From: Triglochin maritima
Lineage: Eukaryota; Streptophyta; Magnoliopsida; Alismatales; Juncaginaceae
Direction of reading: 5' to 3'
DNA length: 64,000 nt
Assembly (NCBI GenBank): GCA_963682175.1
Contig: OY821779.1
Location: 5,964,501 to 6,028,500 of the forward strand
Position numbers and translations under genes: made by a program. The notes below the pieces were generated by a model. The model saw nothing but the letters and a program-made list of their open reading frames with translations. It searched no databases and was not told the DNA's origin. Shown piece by piece: positions 10,602 to 22,102 of this stretch. Numbering within the stretch: position 1 is the stretch's first letter; each line of letters starts with the position of its first letter.

Positions 10602-10917
10602 TTTCACCTGGTTATAATTTTCGTTCGACTAAAACAGGAATGAAGGTTTTGGATGAGCGTATGGAAAGTAACTCCGGCTGAAATGGGGAATGGAAAAGGA
10701 GAATACTTGGGAGGAAAGTTACTCGAATGTTGTCCCGCCGCTAATGATGTACGTGAAGTTTAACCGTCTAATCATGATTTCGGGAAATGAACCGTCTAAT
10801 CGTGATTTCGGGAAATGAATCGTCGCACCCAATAATTCGTAATTTACTTTTCCCCGCGCAGAAGTTTTGGCTGACTGGACGCTGAACTGGCAGCTGACTT
10901 GTCCGTCCACGTAGGAA

Positions 10918-10938
10918 GCGTCACGGACGCGCGCGTCC
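10918..10938 (+). repeat. Terminal-repeat-like 21-bp motif (copy 2)
   Basis: Identical over 21 bp to 2022-2042, ending in the palindrome GGACGCGCGCGTCC. It lies upstream of the Ulp1-gene first exon and probably marks the right terminal inverted repeat of the element. Outside it the sequence changes to unrelated AT-rich DNA. Confidence 0.5.
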
Positions 10939-10959
10939 GTGTATAACTACTCCATAATT

Positions 10960-12175
10960 AATGGTCGGCCGCACCGTCACCCCCGCCTTGCTATGTTCGA
11001 ATTCTCACATAAAACTACTGTCACCTCAGTCGCACCTCACCCGCCTGTGCGGATGATGGGGCAGTGAGCGTCCCCGATCATCCACACTGGGCAGGAGTTT
11101 GGAAAGGATGGGGACGTGTCCTTTCCCATTCGTTAATTATTTTTTGGTTAAAAATCGTTAAAAATCATTTTAAATTCGTTTTAAAATATTTTATCAATTT
11201 TTTTTCTTGAAAATATGTTTTTTATTTGTTTTGATTTTTTAGATTTTTTAGTGATTTTTTTATTTATTACTTAAGATTGATCTCCAAAGACATAGATAAG
11301 AGATAACGTGTGATTAAGGAAATTTTTGAGTCAGTTGAGTAATCTTGTGCGACGGAAATGAAAAAAAATCCTGAATATTACTATTTATACTCTAACTTAG
11401 ATGACCAGCACACGGTGTTGCTAATCAATTGCACGTGGGCTACTAATGCGTTTACAGTATTTTCGTTTTATATAATAAAATCTCATTTTTCTGCCAAATA
11501 AAAACTATTATATTATTTCAAAAAAAACTGAAAATCTTTATTAAATAATGAATAAGGATTAGATTAGATCCATGTTATTTTAGTCAAATTCCTGTGATCC
11601 TAATATCCTATACCATACTTCCCATGTACTATTGCTGGATACAGAGTACAGACCCTTATCGGGTCGGATCTCATCTGCCGTAATAACAATCTGAGTTTTA
11701 TATAAGCTCATAAATAATAAAGAGGATTAAAGCCGTCTTCTGAAGATCTACTTTTCTTTCTTCCCTCTCGTCAAAACCCAAGAACATTTTACAGTAAATA
11801 TTTTTAAAGAGAGAAAAGGTAGGATTCGAACCATATCTAATTTAGTCGCGAAGGGCAAAAAATTGCATTTAATGGTACTTCAGGAAACTCGCGAAGTACA
11901 GCAGTTTCTCATTTTTATCTAAATTATGGTATAATGGAAGTGTGAAGCAGATTAATTTCCATGTTCCATCGAACAACTATTTTTTTATCATCTCAATCGC
12001 GACAAAGTTGAGGCACACGTGACAAGTCCAAGTAAGAAAATACGTAGTGTGACCCAAACTAACAATAACCATTGTATAAAAATGATTCTAATCTGCTTCT
12101 ACTCACAATCCGAACGAATATAATTAAAATACCAAAAGAAACACAAAAAACAGCTCAAAGTTCAAAAAAACAATC
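10960..12175. other. Gene-free stretch with a MITE-like segment
   Basis: 10960-11310 repeats the GC-rich head and T-rich tail layout seen at 2069-2400. The rest, to the 3' end of the arabinogalactan gene, is AT-rich and holds nothing I recognise. Confidence 0.4.
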
Positions 12176-12571
12176 TCAAACAAAAGCGGCAGCGACGATG
12201 GCAACGACGACAAATGCTCCTACGACACCTCCGGAGACCGGACTCTTAAACCCTCCGTTCGCCGCCGGACCAAGCGCCACCTCAGGGGAGCTGGCGACCA
12301 CATCAGGCAACGGAGGGCTAAACCCCGGCGTCATTCCGGACTCCAGCGGCGCTTCCGACGGCAGGACGATGGCTCCCGGCGACGAAGCCGGGGGAATGAG
12401 CTTCCTCGCCGGCGGTTGGGCAGGAGAGGAGGGGGAGAAGAACGGGGAGGGTGCCGGGGTAGGGAGGGGAGACATGGGGGAGGTTGGAGATGGAGTCGGT
12501 GATTGCGCCATCGAGGTCGAGGAAGGGGTCGAGAAGGCGACGACGAGAAGGAGGAGAAGGATTAGAGGCAT
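12176..12571 (-). CDS. Classical arabinogalactan protein (GPI-anchored precursor)
   Basis: A 131-residue single-exon gene. I chose the ATG at 12571 because it begins a clean signal peptide (MPLILLLLLVVAFSTPSS); an upstream in-frame ATG at 12679 would place 36 hydrophilic residues before it and lies upstream of the TATA box. The mature region is rich in Ser-Pro, Thr-Pro and Ala-Pro pairs (SPTPSPTSPMSPLPTPAPSP), the usual sites for hydroxyproline arabinogalactosylation. The C-terminus GGVVGAFVVVAIVAAAFV is a hydrophobic tail typical of a GPI-anchor signal. The length suits the classical AGP family. Such proteins sit at the outer face of the plasma membrane and cell wall. The gene looks intact and is not associated with transposon sequence. 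Confidence 0.85.
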   Translation of the reverse strand: MPLILLLLLVVAFSTPSSTSMAQSPTPSPTSPMSPLPTPAPSPFFSPSSPAQPPARKLIPPASSPGAIVLPSEAPLESGMTPGFSPPLPDVVASSPEVALGPAANGGFKSPVSGGVVGAFVVVAIVAAAFV

Positions 12572-12636
12572 CGTGGTGTAAGATTTTTGGGGGAATGGAG
12601 GTTTTGTGGTTTGGAAATGGAAGAGGGAAGGTTGGT

Positions 12637-12650
12637 TGGTATATATAGTC
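12637..12650 (-). promoter_or_regulatory. TATA box of the arabinogalactan gene
   Basis: On the minus strand the sequence reads GACTATATATACC, about 70 bp upstream of the chosen ATG at 12571, a normal spacing for a plant TATA box with a short 5' leader. Confidence 0.65.
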
Positions 12651-14170
12651 AGGTGATGGATGGGGATTCGACAGACCAAAACATGTTGTGACCGTTGGAG
12701 GAGTGGTGGGAAAGTGGAATTTGTTACAGAGGATTCGTTTTAGACTCAGAGTGTGGCTTTTACGGCACATGGGGTGTCCGTTTCGTTTCATGTTTGGGAA
12801 ATGTCTATTGGTTATTGGGTTGCAACGTGAGTGCCAGGGATTTAACTACGCCTGAAATGGTTCTGATACTATACATTTTGACTGGTATATTCAAATATGT
12901 TTAGTAGGATATAGTCAGACAACATATAATTTATTTAAATGTGATACTAAATATAATAATGATGGATTTAAGAGTGTATAAAGTAATTTCTTGTTTGTAT
13001 TTGTATCTGAAATCTTAATTTCAAGATTTTTTCATAAATTTATAACTTGAAAACATAATACATTTGTATCTGATTGTTGTCGGCATTCGTTCAAGTTCAA
13101 TCCTTAATATGGTTAGGTATTATATGAACTGAAAGATAACCATATATTCGTATCTGTATTTGTTATATAAATATGATATAAACATAGCAAGGATCATGCC
13201 CACGGGCGGATCCACGTGGGGGATTGCCCCTCCCCCTCAAATTTAAAAAAAACACCCATAATATATCTACGTAAATTACTTTAAAAATTCAAGATTTTAA
13301 TCTATATAAGGTGTTTTAAAATTCATGATTATATCTATGTAAGGTGTTTTAAAATTCATGATTATGTAATGGCGGACCCAGGAATTTTCAAATGGGTCTC
13401 GAAACATGAACTTTAACTCTTAATACGTAATCATAAAATTCAACAAAAATATATTAATATATAAAACTTGATTACAACATTCCCTTCGAAAGATACCCAT
13501 CTGGATTTTGGGTCACACAACTATTTGACTCTTTTTCTTTCGCATCATCGAATAATATTGTTTCAGACAAATCAATAGTTTTTTCTTTCCTTTTGAAATA
13601 TTTTTCCACGGTGAAAACTAAATTTCACAAAAAATAATAAAAACATCTAGTTAATCATGCAATCCAAATGAAATAAAAATGAAACAAAAAGTAGGCAAAA
13701 CATCAAAATTATACAATATACAAACCTACAATTTTCCTTACTACAATTTTGTAATTTATTTTTTCAATTCATTTTTACAATTATTTTTAGAATCCAATTC
13801 TAAGGAAACATAATAAAAGTAAAACATGCAAAATTCGAAACTCAATAAAGATTTTGTCCAACACGTTGGGAACCACCACACAAAACTTCAATCTCCCAAC
13901 ACATTCTTCTCAATAACACAAATTCAAATCAAAACAAATGCTTGAATCAAACCAAATACAAGAGATATTTGTTACCTTTTGTTTTAAAACCCCCAAAAAA
14001 CTTGGAACTAGTCTTTGTTTTGAAGGTTTGAGCTAGAGTAATATTGGAGAAGACAAATCTTTGTGTGATTTGTGGGTGTTGATTTTGAGTTCTTATTTTT
14101 AAAAAATACTTTAATAGTACTTTAAAGGTTGGACCTTTTTGGATGATGATTAATCATATGTTTGTTTTAG
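12651..14170. other. AT-rich stretch with degraded transposon fragments
   Basis: Two short segments near 13204 (CGGGCGGATCCACGTGGGGG) and 13371 (TGGCGGACCCAGGAATTTTC) look like ends of old repeats. Between them a unit of about 32 bp containing AAGGTGTTTTAAAATTCATG is repeated twice (about 13300-13365). No gene recognised. Confidence 0.4.
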
Positions 14171-14705
14171 TAACATGCATGCTTGTGTTTGTTGTTCACA
14201 CAGATGTGTTTTTCTATCCTTTGGATTCGTTATGGGTTGCTTTTGTTGTTTGTTTGGAACATATATATGTTTTTTCATTGAGGAGGCAAATGTTGGAGTG
14301 AAGGCTATCAAGAAATCTATTGATGCTATGCTGAAAGAAAAGGTATATAATGCAATTATTGTCGTCCGACAGAAACTTACTCCGTTTGCCAGTAAAGCTA
14401 TCCCGGATTGTTCGTCGATGTTCCATATTGATTTTTTTAAGGTAACAATACCATCCTTTCTTTCTAGCTCTATTTTTGACATAGAAGCTTACCTTTTTTT
14501 TTCAAGTTACTTTCTTCCTGTTTTTTGAGCTTTCTCTAGCTTCCGCCTTGCATACGGATCATGGGTCTCTAGTCTTGATGAATTTTGTTACAACAATTGA
14601 CTTCTTCTTTTTATTTCAGCAGTTGCTACAACTTATCTAGTGTTATACTATTTTTGTAAATATACTATAATTGCAAAATGTAGTTGAAGGTTACTTGATT
14701 ACATC

Positions 14706-15000
14706 TAGGGGTGTAAACGAGTCGAGTCGAGCAAAATTTTCGAACCATAAGTATTATCTTTTGTTATTACTAAATACAAAATAATAATTATAAATAGAGT
14801 AATAAAAAATTCGAGCGAGCTAACGAGCCGAGACTCAAAAAATTTCGAGTTCGAACGGCTCGTTTACCTAACTAATTTTGATTTTTTTTTTGTTTTTCAT
14901 CAAGATCTTTTATTTTCAAGTTAAACTAGAATCCAACGTTTTTCGAGTCAAGTTCGAGTCGAGTTATCGAGCCAAACCAAAATTACATATTTACATCTCA
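14706..15000. mobile_element. Small non-autonomous hAT-like element in the RPB5-like intron
   Basis: Starts TAGGGGTGTAAACGAG and ends TTTACATCTCA, a decayed inverted copy of the start. Its interior has GAGTCGAG / CTCGAGCC-type subterminal repeats typical of such elements. No convincing 8-bp target duplication is left, so it is old. Confidence 0.55.
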
Positions 15001-15909
15001 ATAAAAATCTAATAGTTACCCTTGTGGTGTGGTGTGTTTTTAGGCTCACTCCTACATGGGCTATGTCGTACATACATTAATATGACCGTATTCTCTAGAA
15101 CATTTCTTTTGTTTCAGTATGTTACCTTTTCAAAACATAAGTTTTTGATATTTTACTCAGTGATATGGATATTTTTCTACTTCAATGTAGGAGGACAAAC
15201 TACTTATAAATATTACAAAACTTGAACTTGTACTTGAACATCAATTATTGACGAGTGAAGAAAAGAAGACTTTATTGGAGCGATATACATTGAAAGAAAC
15301 CCATGTATGTATTTCGAATTCAAGTGCATTTGTATTCTTGTTTTTTGTGGGTTGAAGATTAGGCTTGGATTAGGACTTCTAGTGGTGTGGTACCGAACTA
15401 GTGTGCCATTTGACTGCCCCCATTTAACTTTTAGTCTTTTACTGCAGTCTTTATATTTTCCTTAAAATAGTCTAAATTGGAACCTCTATTAGTTGGACGT
15501 CCAAATCCAGAGTAGTGAACTTACAGTTGATTGTGTATATTTTTTTTAATGAGGAACCTTAGCCCTTAGTTATTATATGTGGAAATTTGTAGCTAAATTG
15601 AAGTGATCCACAAATTGATTTAGAATGTATATGAACAAGAGTTCCACTCGATTAGCTGACTCGACCTTGAAGGCCAAAATTATTTTCTACATACCTCACA
15701 ATTATTTTGTAGTGATGATTTCCTTCAACTGTAGCTTTCCTCAAAATGGTTGTCTTTTTTTCCCTTTAAGATCATTATAAGCAAATGATAAATTTTTTTT
15801 GTCTTGGTTCCTCTCAATTTCCAGGCATACAACTTTCCGACCTAGTTGCTAGATACTATGGATTGGGGAGAACATACGTTGTGAAGATCATTCGCCACAG
15901 TAAGACAGC

Positions 15910-16532
15910 TAGGGCTGTCAATTTTACACGAAACACGATAACACGACACGAAAACGACACGAAGTTAGCGGATATGGATTGAGAATTTGAACACGATTAA
16001 TAAATGGGTTGGATACGGCAACACGATTATTAAATGGGTTGGATATGGATTTCTGCTGCAAAAACGATTAACACGATTAAGACACGATAAATAATTGGGT
16101 AATTAGGCACACGATTACGAATACGACACGATTAATACATGATTAATACCGACAAGTCTATAAGTAATATATAAGATATAAATTATAATAAACAAATTCT
16201 AAGAACTGAATGTCATATTTATAATTTTACCAATTATATATAAGTGGTTTGAAACTTTGAAGTTTGAACTCTGAACGAGTGGATAATCGTGTGTTAATTG
16301 TGTGTTAAATGGTGTAAACGGTAGCGGTGTTAAACGTGTACACGAAGTAACCCATTTAATAATTGGGTATAAACGGGTTGGATATGGCAACACGATTATA
16401 AATGGGTTGGATACGGCAGAAATTTAGCAACACGATTATTAAATGGGTCGGATACGGCGCAACACCTAGAGCTTATATATAGGAGTTGACACGACACGAT
16501 TAGCACACGACACGACACGATTGACAGCCCTA
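15910..16532. mobile_element. Non-autonomous hAT element with perfect 8-bp target duplication
   Basis: Terminal inverted repeats are TAGGGCTGTCAAT and ATTGACAGCCCTA. The flanks are AAGACAGC at 15902-15909 and again at 16533-16540, a perfect 8-bp duplication as expected of hAT transposition. The interior is built from ACACGATTA / ACACGACACG repeats and AAATGGGTTGGATA-type motifs with no coding capacity. It lies in the last exon of the RPB5-like gene. Confidence 0.9.
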
Positions 16533-16610
16533 AAGACAGCTAGTAGATATGTCCCATACATATATGTTGTAACCTCAGTCGTCCATATTTTTTTCAAAAA
16601 AAAATTGTAA

Positions 16611-18226
16611 CCTGAGTCGTTGAATTTTCAATCTCCAAAATTTAGAAGGTAGTAATCTACAATACACATCAGGATATACTTGTTGACTATTGTCTGTTAT
16701 TAAATGAAAACCCTTTTCTTACTTCACTATGCTGAAACAGAGGTCTTCTGGTGTCAATTTCTTTTACGTGTGAATTAATGAGAATGCATACCTTTATTAT
16801 CCGTGATACATGCTTTGGCTGCCAGTTCACATGATTACGTTGGATGTTAGATTTGTTTATAGCATAATGTGTGGTTAAACCCTAAAATCCTCTTTGGAGG
16901 TGGAGGAGGATGAATTGAAGTGGAAGCATATGTTCCGTTGTAGATCAACTGAACCTTGTAGTCATGTGATGCTTGGTTAAGGTGATGATTTAGAAATCTT
17001 CTCGCACGCTATCCATATGAGATTAACACCTTCATATTAATCGATTTCACCCTCGTGATCGATTTGGATAAGGTTACTTGATTTGCAATATGTTGGTAGA
17101 GTTTAACCACCTTCCCATTCATGATTAATTTGGAAAAGGTTATATATGATGGGCCCAATAAGTCCCTCCCTCTCTCCCTCCAATCCAACGTCATGGAACT
17201 CGACTCTTATCACCTAAGTTTGATAAATGTATGGTGATGAAATCCTTAGCGAAAAGGCGACAAACATTTGAACTGAACTAGTTAAGTATTCTTACGCCGG
17301 GATCGAAAGTTTCTGGGGGAAGCATCCCCTTGCAATTTGGAATGTAAGAGTTCTTGAATTAAGTCTTGGTATCATCTATTTACAAGCTCCTAAGGTGGTA
17401 TAGCCGTTGTGATTAATGTGGTAAGTGATTGTGTAAGAAACACAAAACAGAAAAGCACATGTCACAGTTCTGGACACAATCGGTCGACCGAATCGGGCAA
17501 ACCGGTCGACCGTTTCCTTAAGTTTAAGAAAATGTTTGAACAGTCAAGCAATTGGTCGAACCAACTTGGGTTATAACTTAAGTTCACTTTAGTGAACGGT
17601 CGAACAAAATTGTGGGACGGTTGACCGTTCAGAGAGTTTTGGTTGTTCAAGGTATGGTGTTGGATGACCAAAAGTGCTTCATCCGGTCGACCTCTAGGCA
17701 GACATTGGTCGACCGATAGCCAAGGAATTTTGGGGTTTCGGAAAATCCAACCGTTGTATAAAACGACAAGTCTAACAGTCAAATGACACGTGTAGAACGG
17801 TCGAACAAAATGGTACAACCGGTCGACTGGTACAACACTATAGGTTAAGATAAATAACTGACCCAATCCGTCAAACTGTGAACAAGTTCGGTCGACCGAT
17901 TGGCACAAACAGATTAGGTTTAAGTGTTTTCCAGTCTAATTTTGGGTGAAATGTTGAAGTCCAATTGATCTGAGATTTTGTGTGTGACTTCTATAAGAAA
18001 CCTAGTGTTTATATGAGTAGATATTTACTCCAGTATGCTTAAATATACACAAGTTTCTAAGGCTCAATTACAAGTAAAATTATGTCTTCAAAAGCTTGAT
18101 TGCATGTCTTGACTTGAATTCATTTCTTCATTGAGTCTTGATCACGTGTAGATTTTAGCACAAATCAATATTTATGTTATGTATAATGTGTGATACTCTG
18201 CATTAGATTGTTATTAAGATTATGAT
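16611..18226. other. Gene-free stretch with a GGTCGACC palindrome island
   Basis: Apart from the island at 17478-17895 the sequence is AT-rich. I see no coding segment longer than short random frames, and no element ends that I can define. Confidence 0.4.
17478..17895. repeat. Island of CGGTCGACCG-type palindromes
   Basis: At least six copies or near copies of GGTCGACCG over about 420 bp (for example 17481, 17503, 17684, 17707 and 17890). Two similar islands occur within LTR sequence at 43605-43915 and 48299-48510. It is probably part of a retrotransposon LTR or leader too decayed to bound. Confidence 0.6.
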
Positions 18227-18370
18227 GATTAAATCAATGTTCCGGTAAGCTACCGCCTAGGCGGTCGCCCCTCGCGGGGCGACCACGCCTTTCGCCCAGC
18301 TAAGCTGGGCGAAATAGGCGATCGCTTCGCCTAGGCGAGAGCCGTTGGAGGCTCGCCAACAGCTCTCCAC

Positions 18371-18401
<31 letters not shown>

Positions 18402-18721
18402 CAAAAATTACAAGTTTGCCACTACCCCCAAATCCTATATAAACTCCTCCAAACCTCTTCATTTTTCACACATCTCTCATTCTCTTCTTCTTCTTCATAA
18501 TTCTATTCTCATCATCAAGTTTCCTAATCACCAAGTTTTTGCGATTAAGTCTTCGGTCTGGTGCTTAGTTTTGAAGTTGGAAAGTGAAGTCTCTGATCCG
18601 GTTCTTCATTCTTCAACCGCCAAAATCAAGTGCACTTTTTCTAACTTCTCTTTAGAATTAAATTAATTAGTATTTTATTTTCATATTAGTCTAAATTTTT
18701 ATATTAGTCTAGTTTTAAGAT

Positions 18722-19216
18722 ATGACTTACGTACCCGGCACTAGTCTCCCTATGCATCACGAGAGTTACGATGACCTAAGACCTACCCGTACAAATGACC
18801 CTGGTTGGAATACTGCCCATTACATTAGTGTTAATGATAAAAATTGTATTGTTTGTGAGTTATGTGGTAAGAAAACTAGAGGTGGTGTAACCCGTCACAA
18901 ACAACATCTTGCACACACACCCGGTAGCAATGCTAGACATTGTGATAAAGTTCCTGACTCTATTAAACAAGACATAACTACATACATGATTAGAAATAGT
19001 AGGACATTACAAAACAAAAATGTATGTCTTGATGATTATGTAGACCGAGAAAACATAGAATTTGATATAGAAATCGGGTCGGGTTCCGGTTCTGCTCGGA
19101 CCCCAACCTCCCGTTCTCGCCCTGTTCCTGGTCGAAAGAGACAAAAACAACGTTTGTGGGCCTTGGTCGAGCAACTAGATGTTTTTTCGAAGCCTAAACA
19201 CGTATGGTATTTTTAG
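18722..19216 (+). pseudogene. BED zinc-finger N-terminal remnant of a hAT transposase
   Basis: A 164-residue frame. Residues about 25-80 form a BED-type finger: CIVCELCGKKTRGG, then VTRHKQHLAHTPG, then ARHC, with the C-x2-C and paired His ligands. A basic stretch PGRKRQKQR follows, then the frame stops at 19216 just before the MULE insertion point. Full hAT transposases continue for several hundred residues with an RNase-H-like core and a C-terminal dimerisation domain; neither is present in the remaining hAT DNA on either side of the MULE. It could still make a short DNA-binding protein, but I consider it a deletion product. Confidence 0.75.
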
Positions 19217-19268
19217 ATAATATTTGTGCATTTTTCCTATTTTTCCCGATTTTTCCTGATTTTTTTTA

Positions 19269-19332
19269 CTGAACTGCTAAACATCGCCCCAAAATTACTT
19301 AAATTGCCCCTTGAAATTACCAAATTGCCCTT
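19269..19332 (+). repeat. MULE left terminal inverted repeat
   Basis: Begins CTGAACTGCTAAACATCGCC and ends at AAATTGCCCTT. It matches the inverse of 25689-25752 at most positions. Confidence 0.85.
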
Positions 19333-19415
19333 CCTCCTATTTTTGCTTATATATCTCACAATTTCACTCTTTTTTCAAAACTTTCTCTTCCTATACCTAC
19401 TACACAAGATTACGA

Positions 19416-22102
19416 ATGTCTCGGAGGCCAGGGTAGCAGCCAGCAGTTCCCCCGGTGTACCCGTATGAGGTAACATTACGTTATTTATTTGTTTTTAAAA
19501 AAAAAAAAAAAAAGGCGTCGGCGTCCGAGGGAGACGCCCCCCGCATGGGTCGGGCGTCCTCGGAAGCCGCTCCCCCTATGGGGGGAGCGGCTTCCGAGGA
19601 CGCCCGACCCATGCGGGGGGCGTCTCCCTCGGACGCCGACCCGAAGCGGGAGACGTCTGCGGAAGACGTCTCCCCGATGGGGGAGACGTCTTCCGAAGAC
19701 GTCTCCCCGTAGGAGGAGGCGTCTGCGACAGACGCCTCCACCTTGCGGGAGGCGTCTGTCGCAGACGCCTCCTCCTTTTTTGTTTTTTTAATTAATAAAT
19801 ATCATAATTACTTTAATAAATAGTGATAAATCAAAAAAATTAATTTAACAAATTCTTATTAAGTTTAACATTTGTGATATTTAGTTTTAACAAATTTTGA
19901 TTTAGTTTAACAATTGTTTTAATTTAGTTTAACAAATTTTGATTTAGTTTAACAATTTTGATAATTAAGTTTAACAAATTTTGATTTAGTTTAACAATTT
20001 TGATAAATATGATAATTTAGTTTAACAAATTTAACAAATTTGTATTTAAAATTTCAATAAATAGTCATCGGGTCACAGTGGAGGGAGAGGCAAGTCGATA
20101 CCATTACACGCCTTCCGTTCTTTAGAGGATGATTCAGCACCGCGTCATCCACGTAGACGGGGGATATCTGCTTCGGTCAGGAGGGAGAGGGAGGCATTAC
20201 GTCGTCGTGAGGAGGAGGATGATTCCTTCGATGATGAGCATGTGGATAGTTTCGACGACGAGAGCGACGATGATGGCCCGTATGATGTGCGGCCGGAGGT
20301 GGAGAGGCAGGGGGATTATAACGGAGGACGTGGTCGAGCGGGTACTTCTACTTCCGCCGGATGGATGGTGTGGAAGGGTAGGGGTGGGAGGTTTACGGCC
20401 GGGGATTCGAGCTCGTGCACTGTTGATCCCCGCGCTCAGAAGAAGAAGAGGGTCCAGGACGATTCTTGGATCGTGAGCAGTATGAGCTGGTGGTCCTTTA
20501 GATGGGAGCGTCATTCCTAGTTTCTGGGGTCACATTGCTAGACGGATCTGGGACGGAGAGGATCGGAAGGTTCTGAAGTGCCAGAATCGGCACAGAGCCT
20601 GTACAGCACTACAGGGTTGGCGGTCTACACTGAGTGCTGATATCAGAGAGGAGATTAGTGCCACGCATTTGGGGCACTTACCGTACAGCATGTTCCCTTA
20701 TCTCGACATGCCTTTGATTTCGGCGTTTGTGGAGCGGTGGCAGCCTGACACCAACACTTTCCACATGCCTTTCGGAGAGATGACGATCATGCTTCACGAT
20801 GTTTTCCAGATCCTGCGACTTCCTGTGGATGGTCGTCTGGTTAGTGCTCAGGGGTCGACGTCTGAGCTGAGGTGTTATGTGGCAGAGTTGCTTGGTGTCA
20901 CACCTGATGGTCTGGCGAGAGATACAACTTTATGGAGTGGTGGTGGTGTCGGCATCGACTCCCTTGAGGACCTATGCAGACGGGCACGACCTCCGCGGGC
21001 CGATGATACACAGTTGACGGCGTACCTATTCTTGATGCTCGGAGCCGTCTTGTTTGTCGACAAGAGTGGTTGTCGGATCAGACCACGCGATCTACTGGAG
21101 GCTAGGGACCCGGAGACCGTTCGTGAGTACTCGTGGGGGTCAGCGACGTTGGCATACCTGTACCGGCAGCTTGGGATAGCTAGCCGTGCGGATTGTTCTG
21201 GGATTGCAGGTTGTCTTACGCTGCTGCAGGCGTGGATATACGAGTACTTTCCTGCATTCCGCCCGCATCGTGAGCGGAAGATTATCGACGAGGGTCATCC
21301 ACGTTCGGGTATGTGGGTTGTCCGGAGCGAGGACAAGAGCGATGGACGATTGCGTTCCATCCGCGCACGGCTAGATCAGATGACTGCATCAGAGGTATCA
21401 AACTTTACACCATTTATTTAATTTTAAGATGTATTATTATTAATGTGTTAAACTTTAGGTGGAGTGGTTACCCTATGGTCCTGACCCAGCAGCGGATGTC
21501 CCGAGGACTTTATTGATGGGTCTTATTCGTTATCGGGATATCATAGAGCCTTATATGCCCGATCGGGTCTTGCGTCAGTTAGGATATGTTCAGGTGATCC
21601 CGGTTGACATTCCGACACCAGAGCATGCGGTGCGGTCTGCGACAGCAGCGACGTACGACGTCAGGTTCCCCGCTTCTATAGCGGAATCGACTTGGCGGAC
21701 ATTTCCGAGATCATGCTGATTGTTCCTTGGCGACTTCAGACGTAGTCGCGACCCCTCCGAGTGTGATGCACGTTATCTTGATTGGTTCGGTAGTTACTCA
21801 CATCCTATCATCGTCCGTGGTGCCTCCCGGAGAGCAGATCGACCACCAGATAGGACGTGTGGCGATCTGGTAATTTTTTCATTTTATCTAAATTTATTTG
21901 TACCGTATAATTTGTTAATGTACGCTAATGTTAATGTTATGTGCAGTGGATGGGTAAGATGATACGGGCTGTAGACCCAATCTTGCAGATGAGGGATGAG
22001 CTGCCAGACGATGCCAGAGCTGCATGCGGAGATGTGGATCAGATCATACAGTCATGGCATACTCAGTTAGGCATCTCCGACCATGATTCGGATGATGAGT
22101 AG
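19416..22102 (+). pseudogene. Plant mobile domain (MAIN-like) gene of the MULE, degraded
   Basis: Exon 1 (19416-19469) would read MSRRPG*QPAVPPVYPYE, with TAG where Gln is expected. The intron 19470-20064 holds the hairpin array. Exon 2 starts at 20065 (SSGHSGGRGK) with an acidic/arginine-rich leader, shifts frame between about 20460 and 20500, then reads PSFWGHIARRIWDGEDRKVL. It enters the mobile domain: HLPYSMFPYLDMPLISAFVE, FHMPFGEMTIMLHDVFQILR, AYLFLMLGAVLFVDKSG, ending at 21394. Exon 3 starts at 21459 (VEWLPYGPDP) and is shifted or stopped near 21718; YLDWFGSYSHPIIV follows. A last exon at 21947 ends SDHDSDDE at TAG 22100-22102. Host MAIN and MAIL1 proteins of this family act in genome stability and transposon silencing; mobile-element copies are common. 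At least one stop and two shifts make this copy inactive. Confidence 0.8.
19514..19780. repeat. GC-rich hairpin array in intron 1 of the mobile-domain gene
   Basis: Contains a perfect inverted repeat with 60-bp arms (19517-19576 and 19581-19640) separated by four bases. Two further inverted repeats follow: GAGACGTCT...AGACGTCTC around 19648-19708, and GGAGGCGTCTGCGACAGACG with its inverse to about 19771. The motif GGCGTCT...AGACGCC recurs throughout. GC content is far above the flanks. Confidence 0.92.

Larger units (their letters stand above)
3721..10938. mobile_element. Truncated FAR1-type MULE carrying a Ulp1-peptidase gene
   Basis: The segment holds a 3' transposase exon (plus strand), a minisatellite, and a convergent Ulp1-type gene (minus strand), ending near the 21-bp terminal-like motif at 10918-10938. 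MULEs that carry Ulp1-like C48 peptidase genes are known in plants (Kaonashi-type elements). The left part is missing at this position; the 801-2042 block, in inverted orientation, supplies exactly the missing kind of sequence. Boundaries are provisional because no target-site duplication was identified. Confidence 0.6.
14256..16610 (+). pseudogene. RPB5-like RNA polymerase subunit gene fragment, split by a hAT insertion
   Basis: Exon A (to 14441) reads GTYICFFIEEANVGVKAIKK then NAIIVVRQKLTPFASKAI. Exon B (15191-15304) reads [20 protein letters not shown] then [18 protein letters not shown]. Exon C reads IQLSDLVARYYGLGRTYVVK then IIRHSKTA to 15909. These match, in order, the middle and C-terminal assembly domain of RPB5/NRPB5, shared by nuclear RNA polymerases. 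A 623-bp hAT element interrupts exon C. The reading continues after it as SRYVPYIYVV, the expected C-terminus, to TAA at 16608-16610. The N-terminal jaw domain is not found upstream. The acceptor before exon C seems lost, since the expected AG before TTTCCAGGC reads AA. I therefore call it a pseudogene derived from an intron-containing copy. Confidence 0.8.

Noticed and set aside
12072..12581. 169-codon plus-strand frame rich in Gly and Ala
   Set aside because: Antisense shadow of the arabinogalactan protein gene, which has a signal peptide, glycomodules and a TATA box.
17462..17908. 148-codon minus-strand frame
   Set aside because: It lies over the GGTCGACC palindrome island, which lacks stops by composition. 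No similarity recognised.
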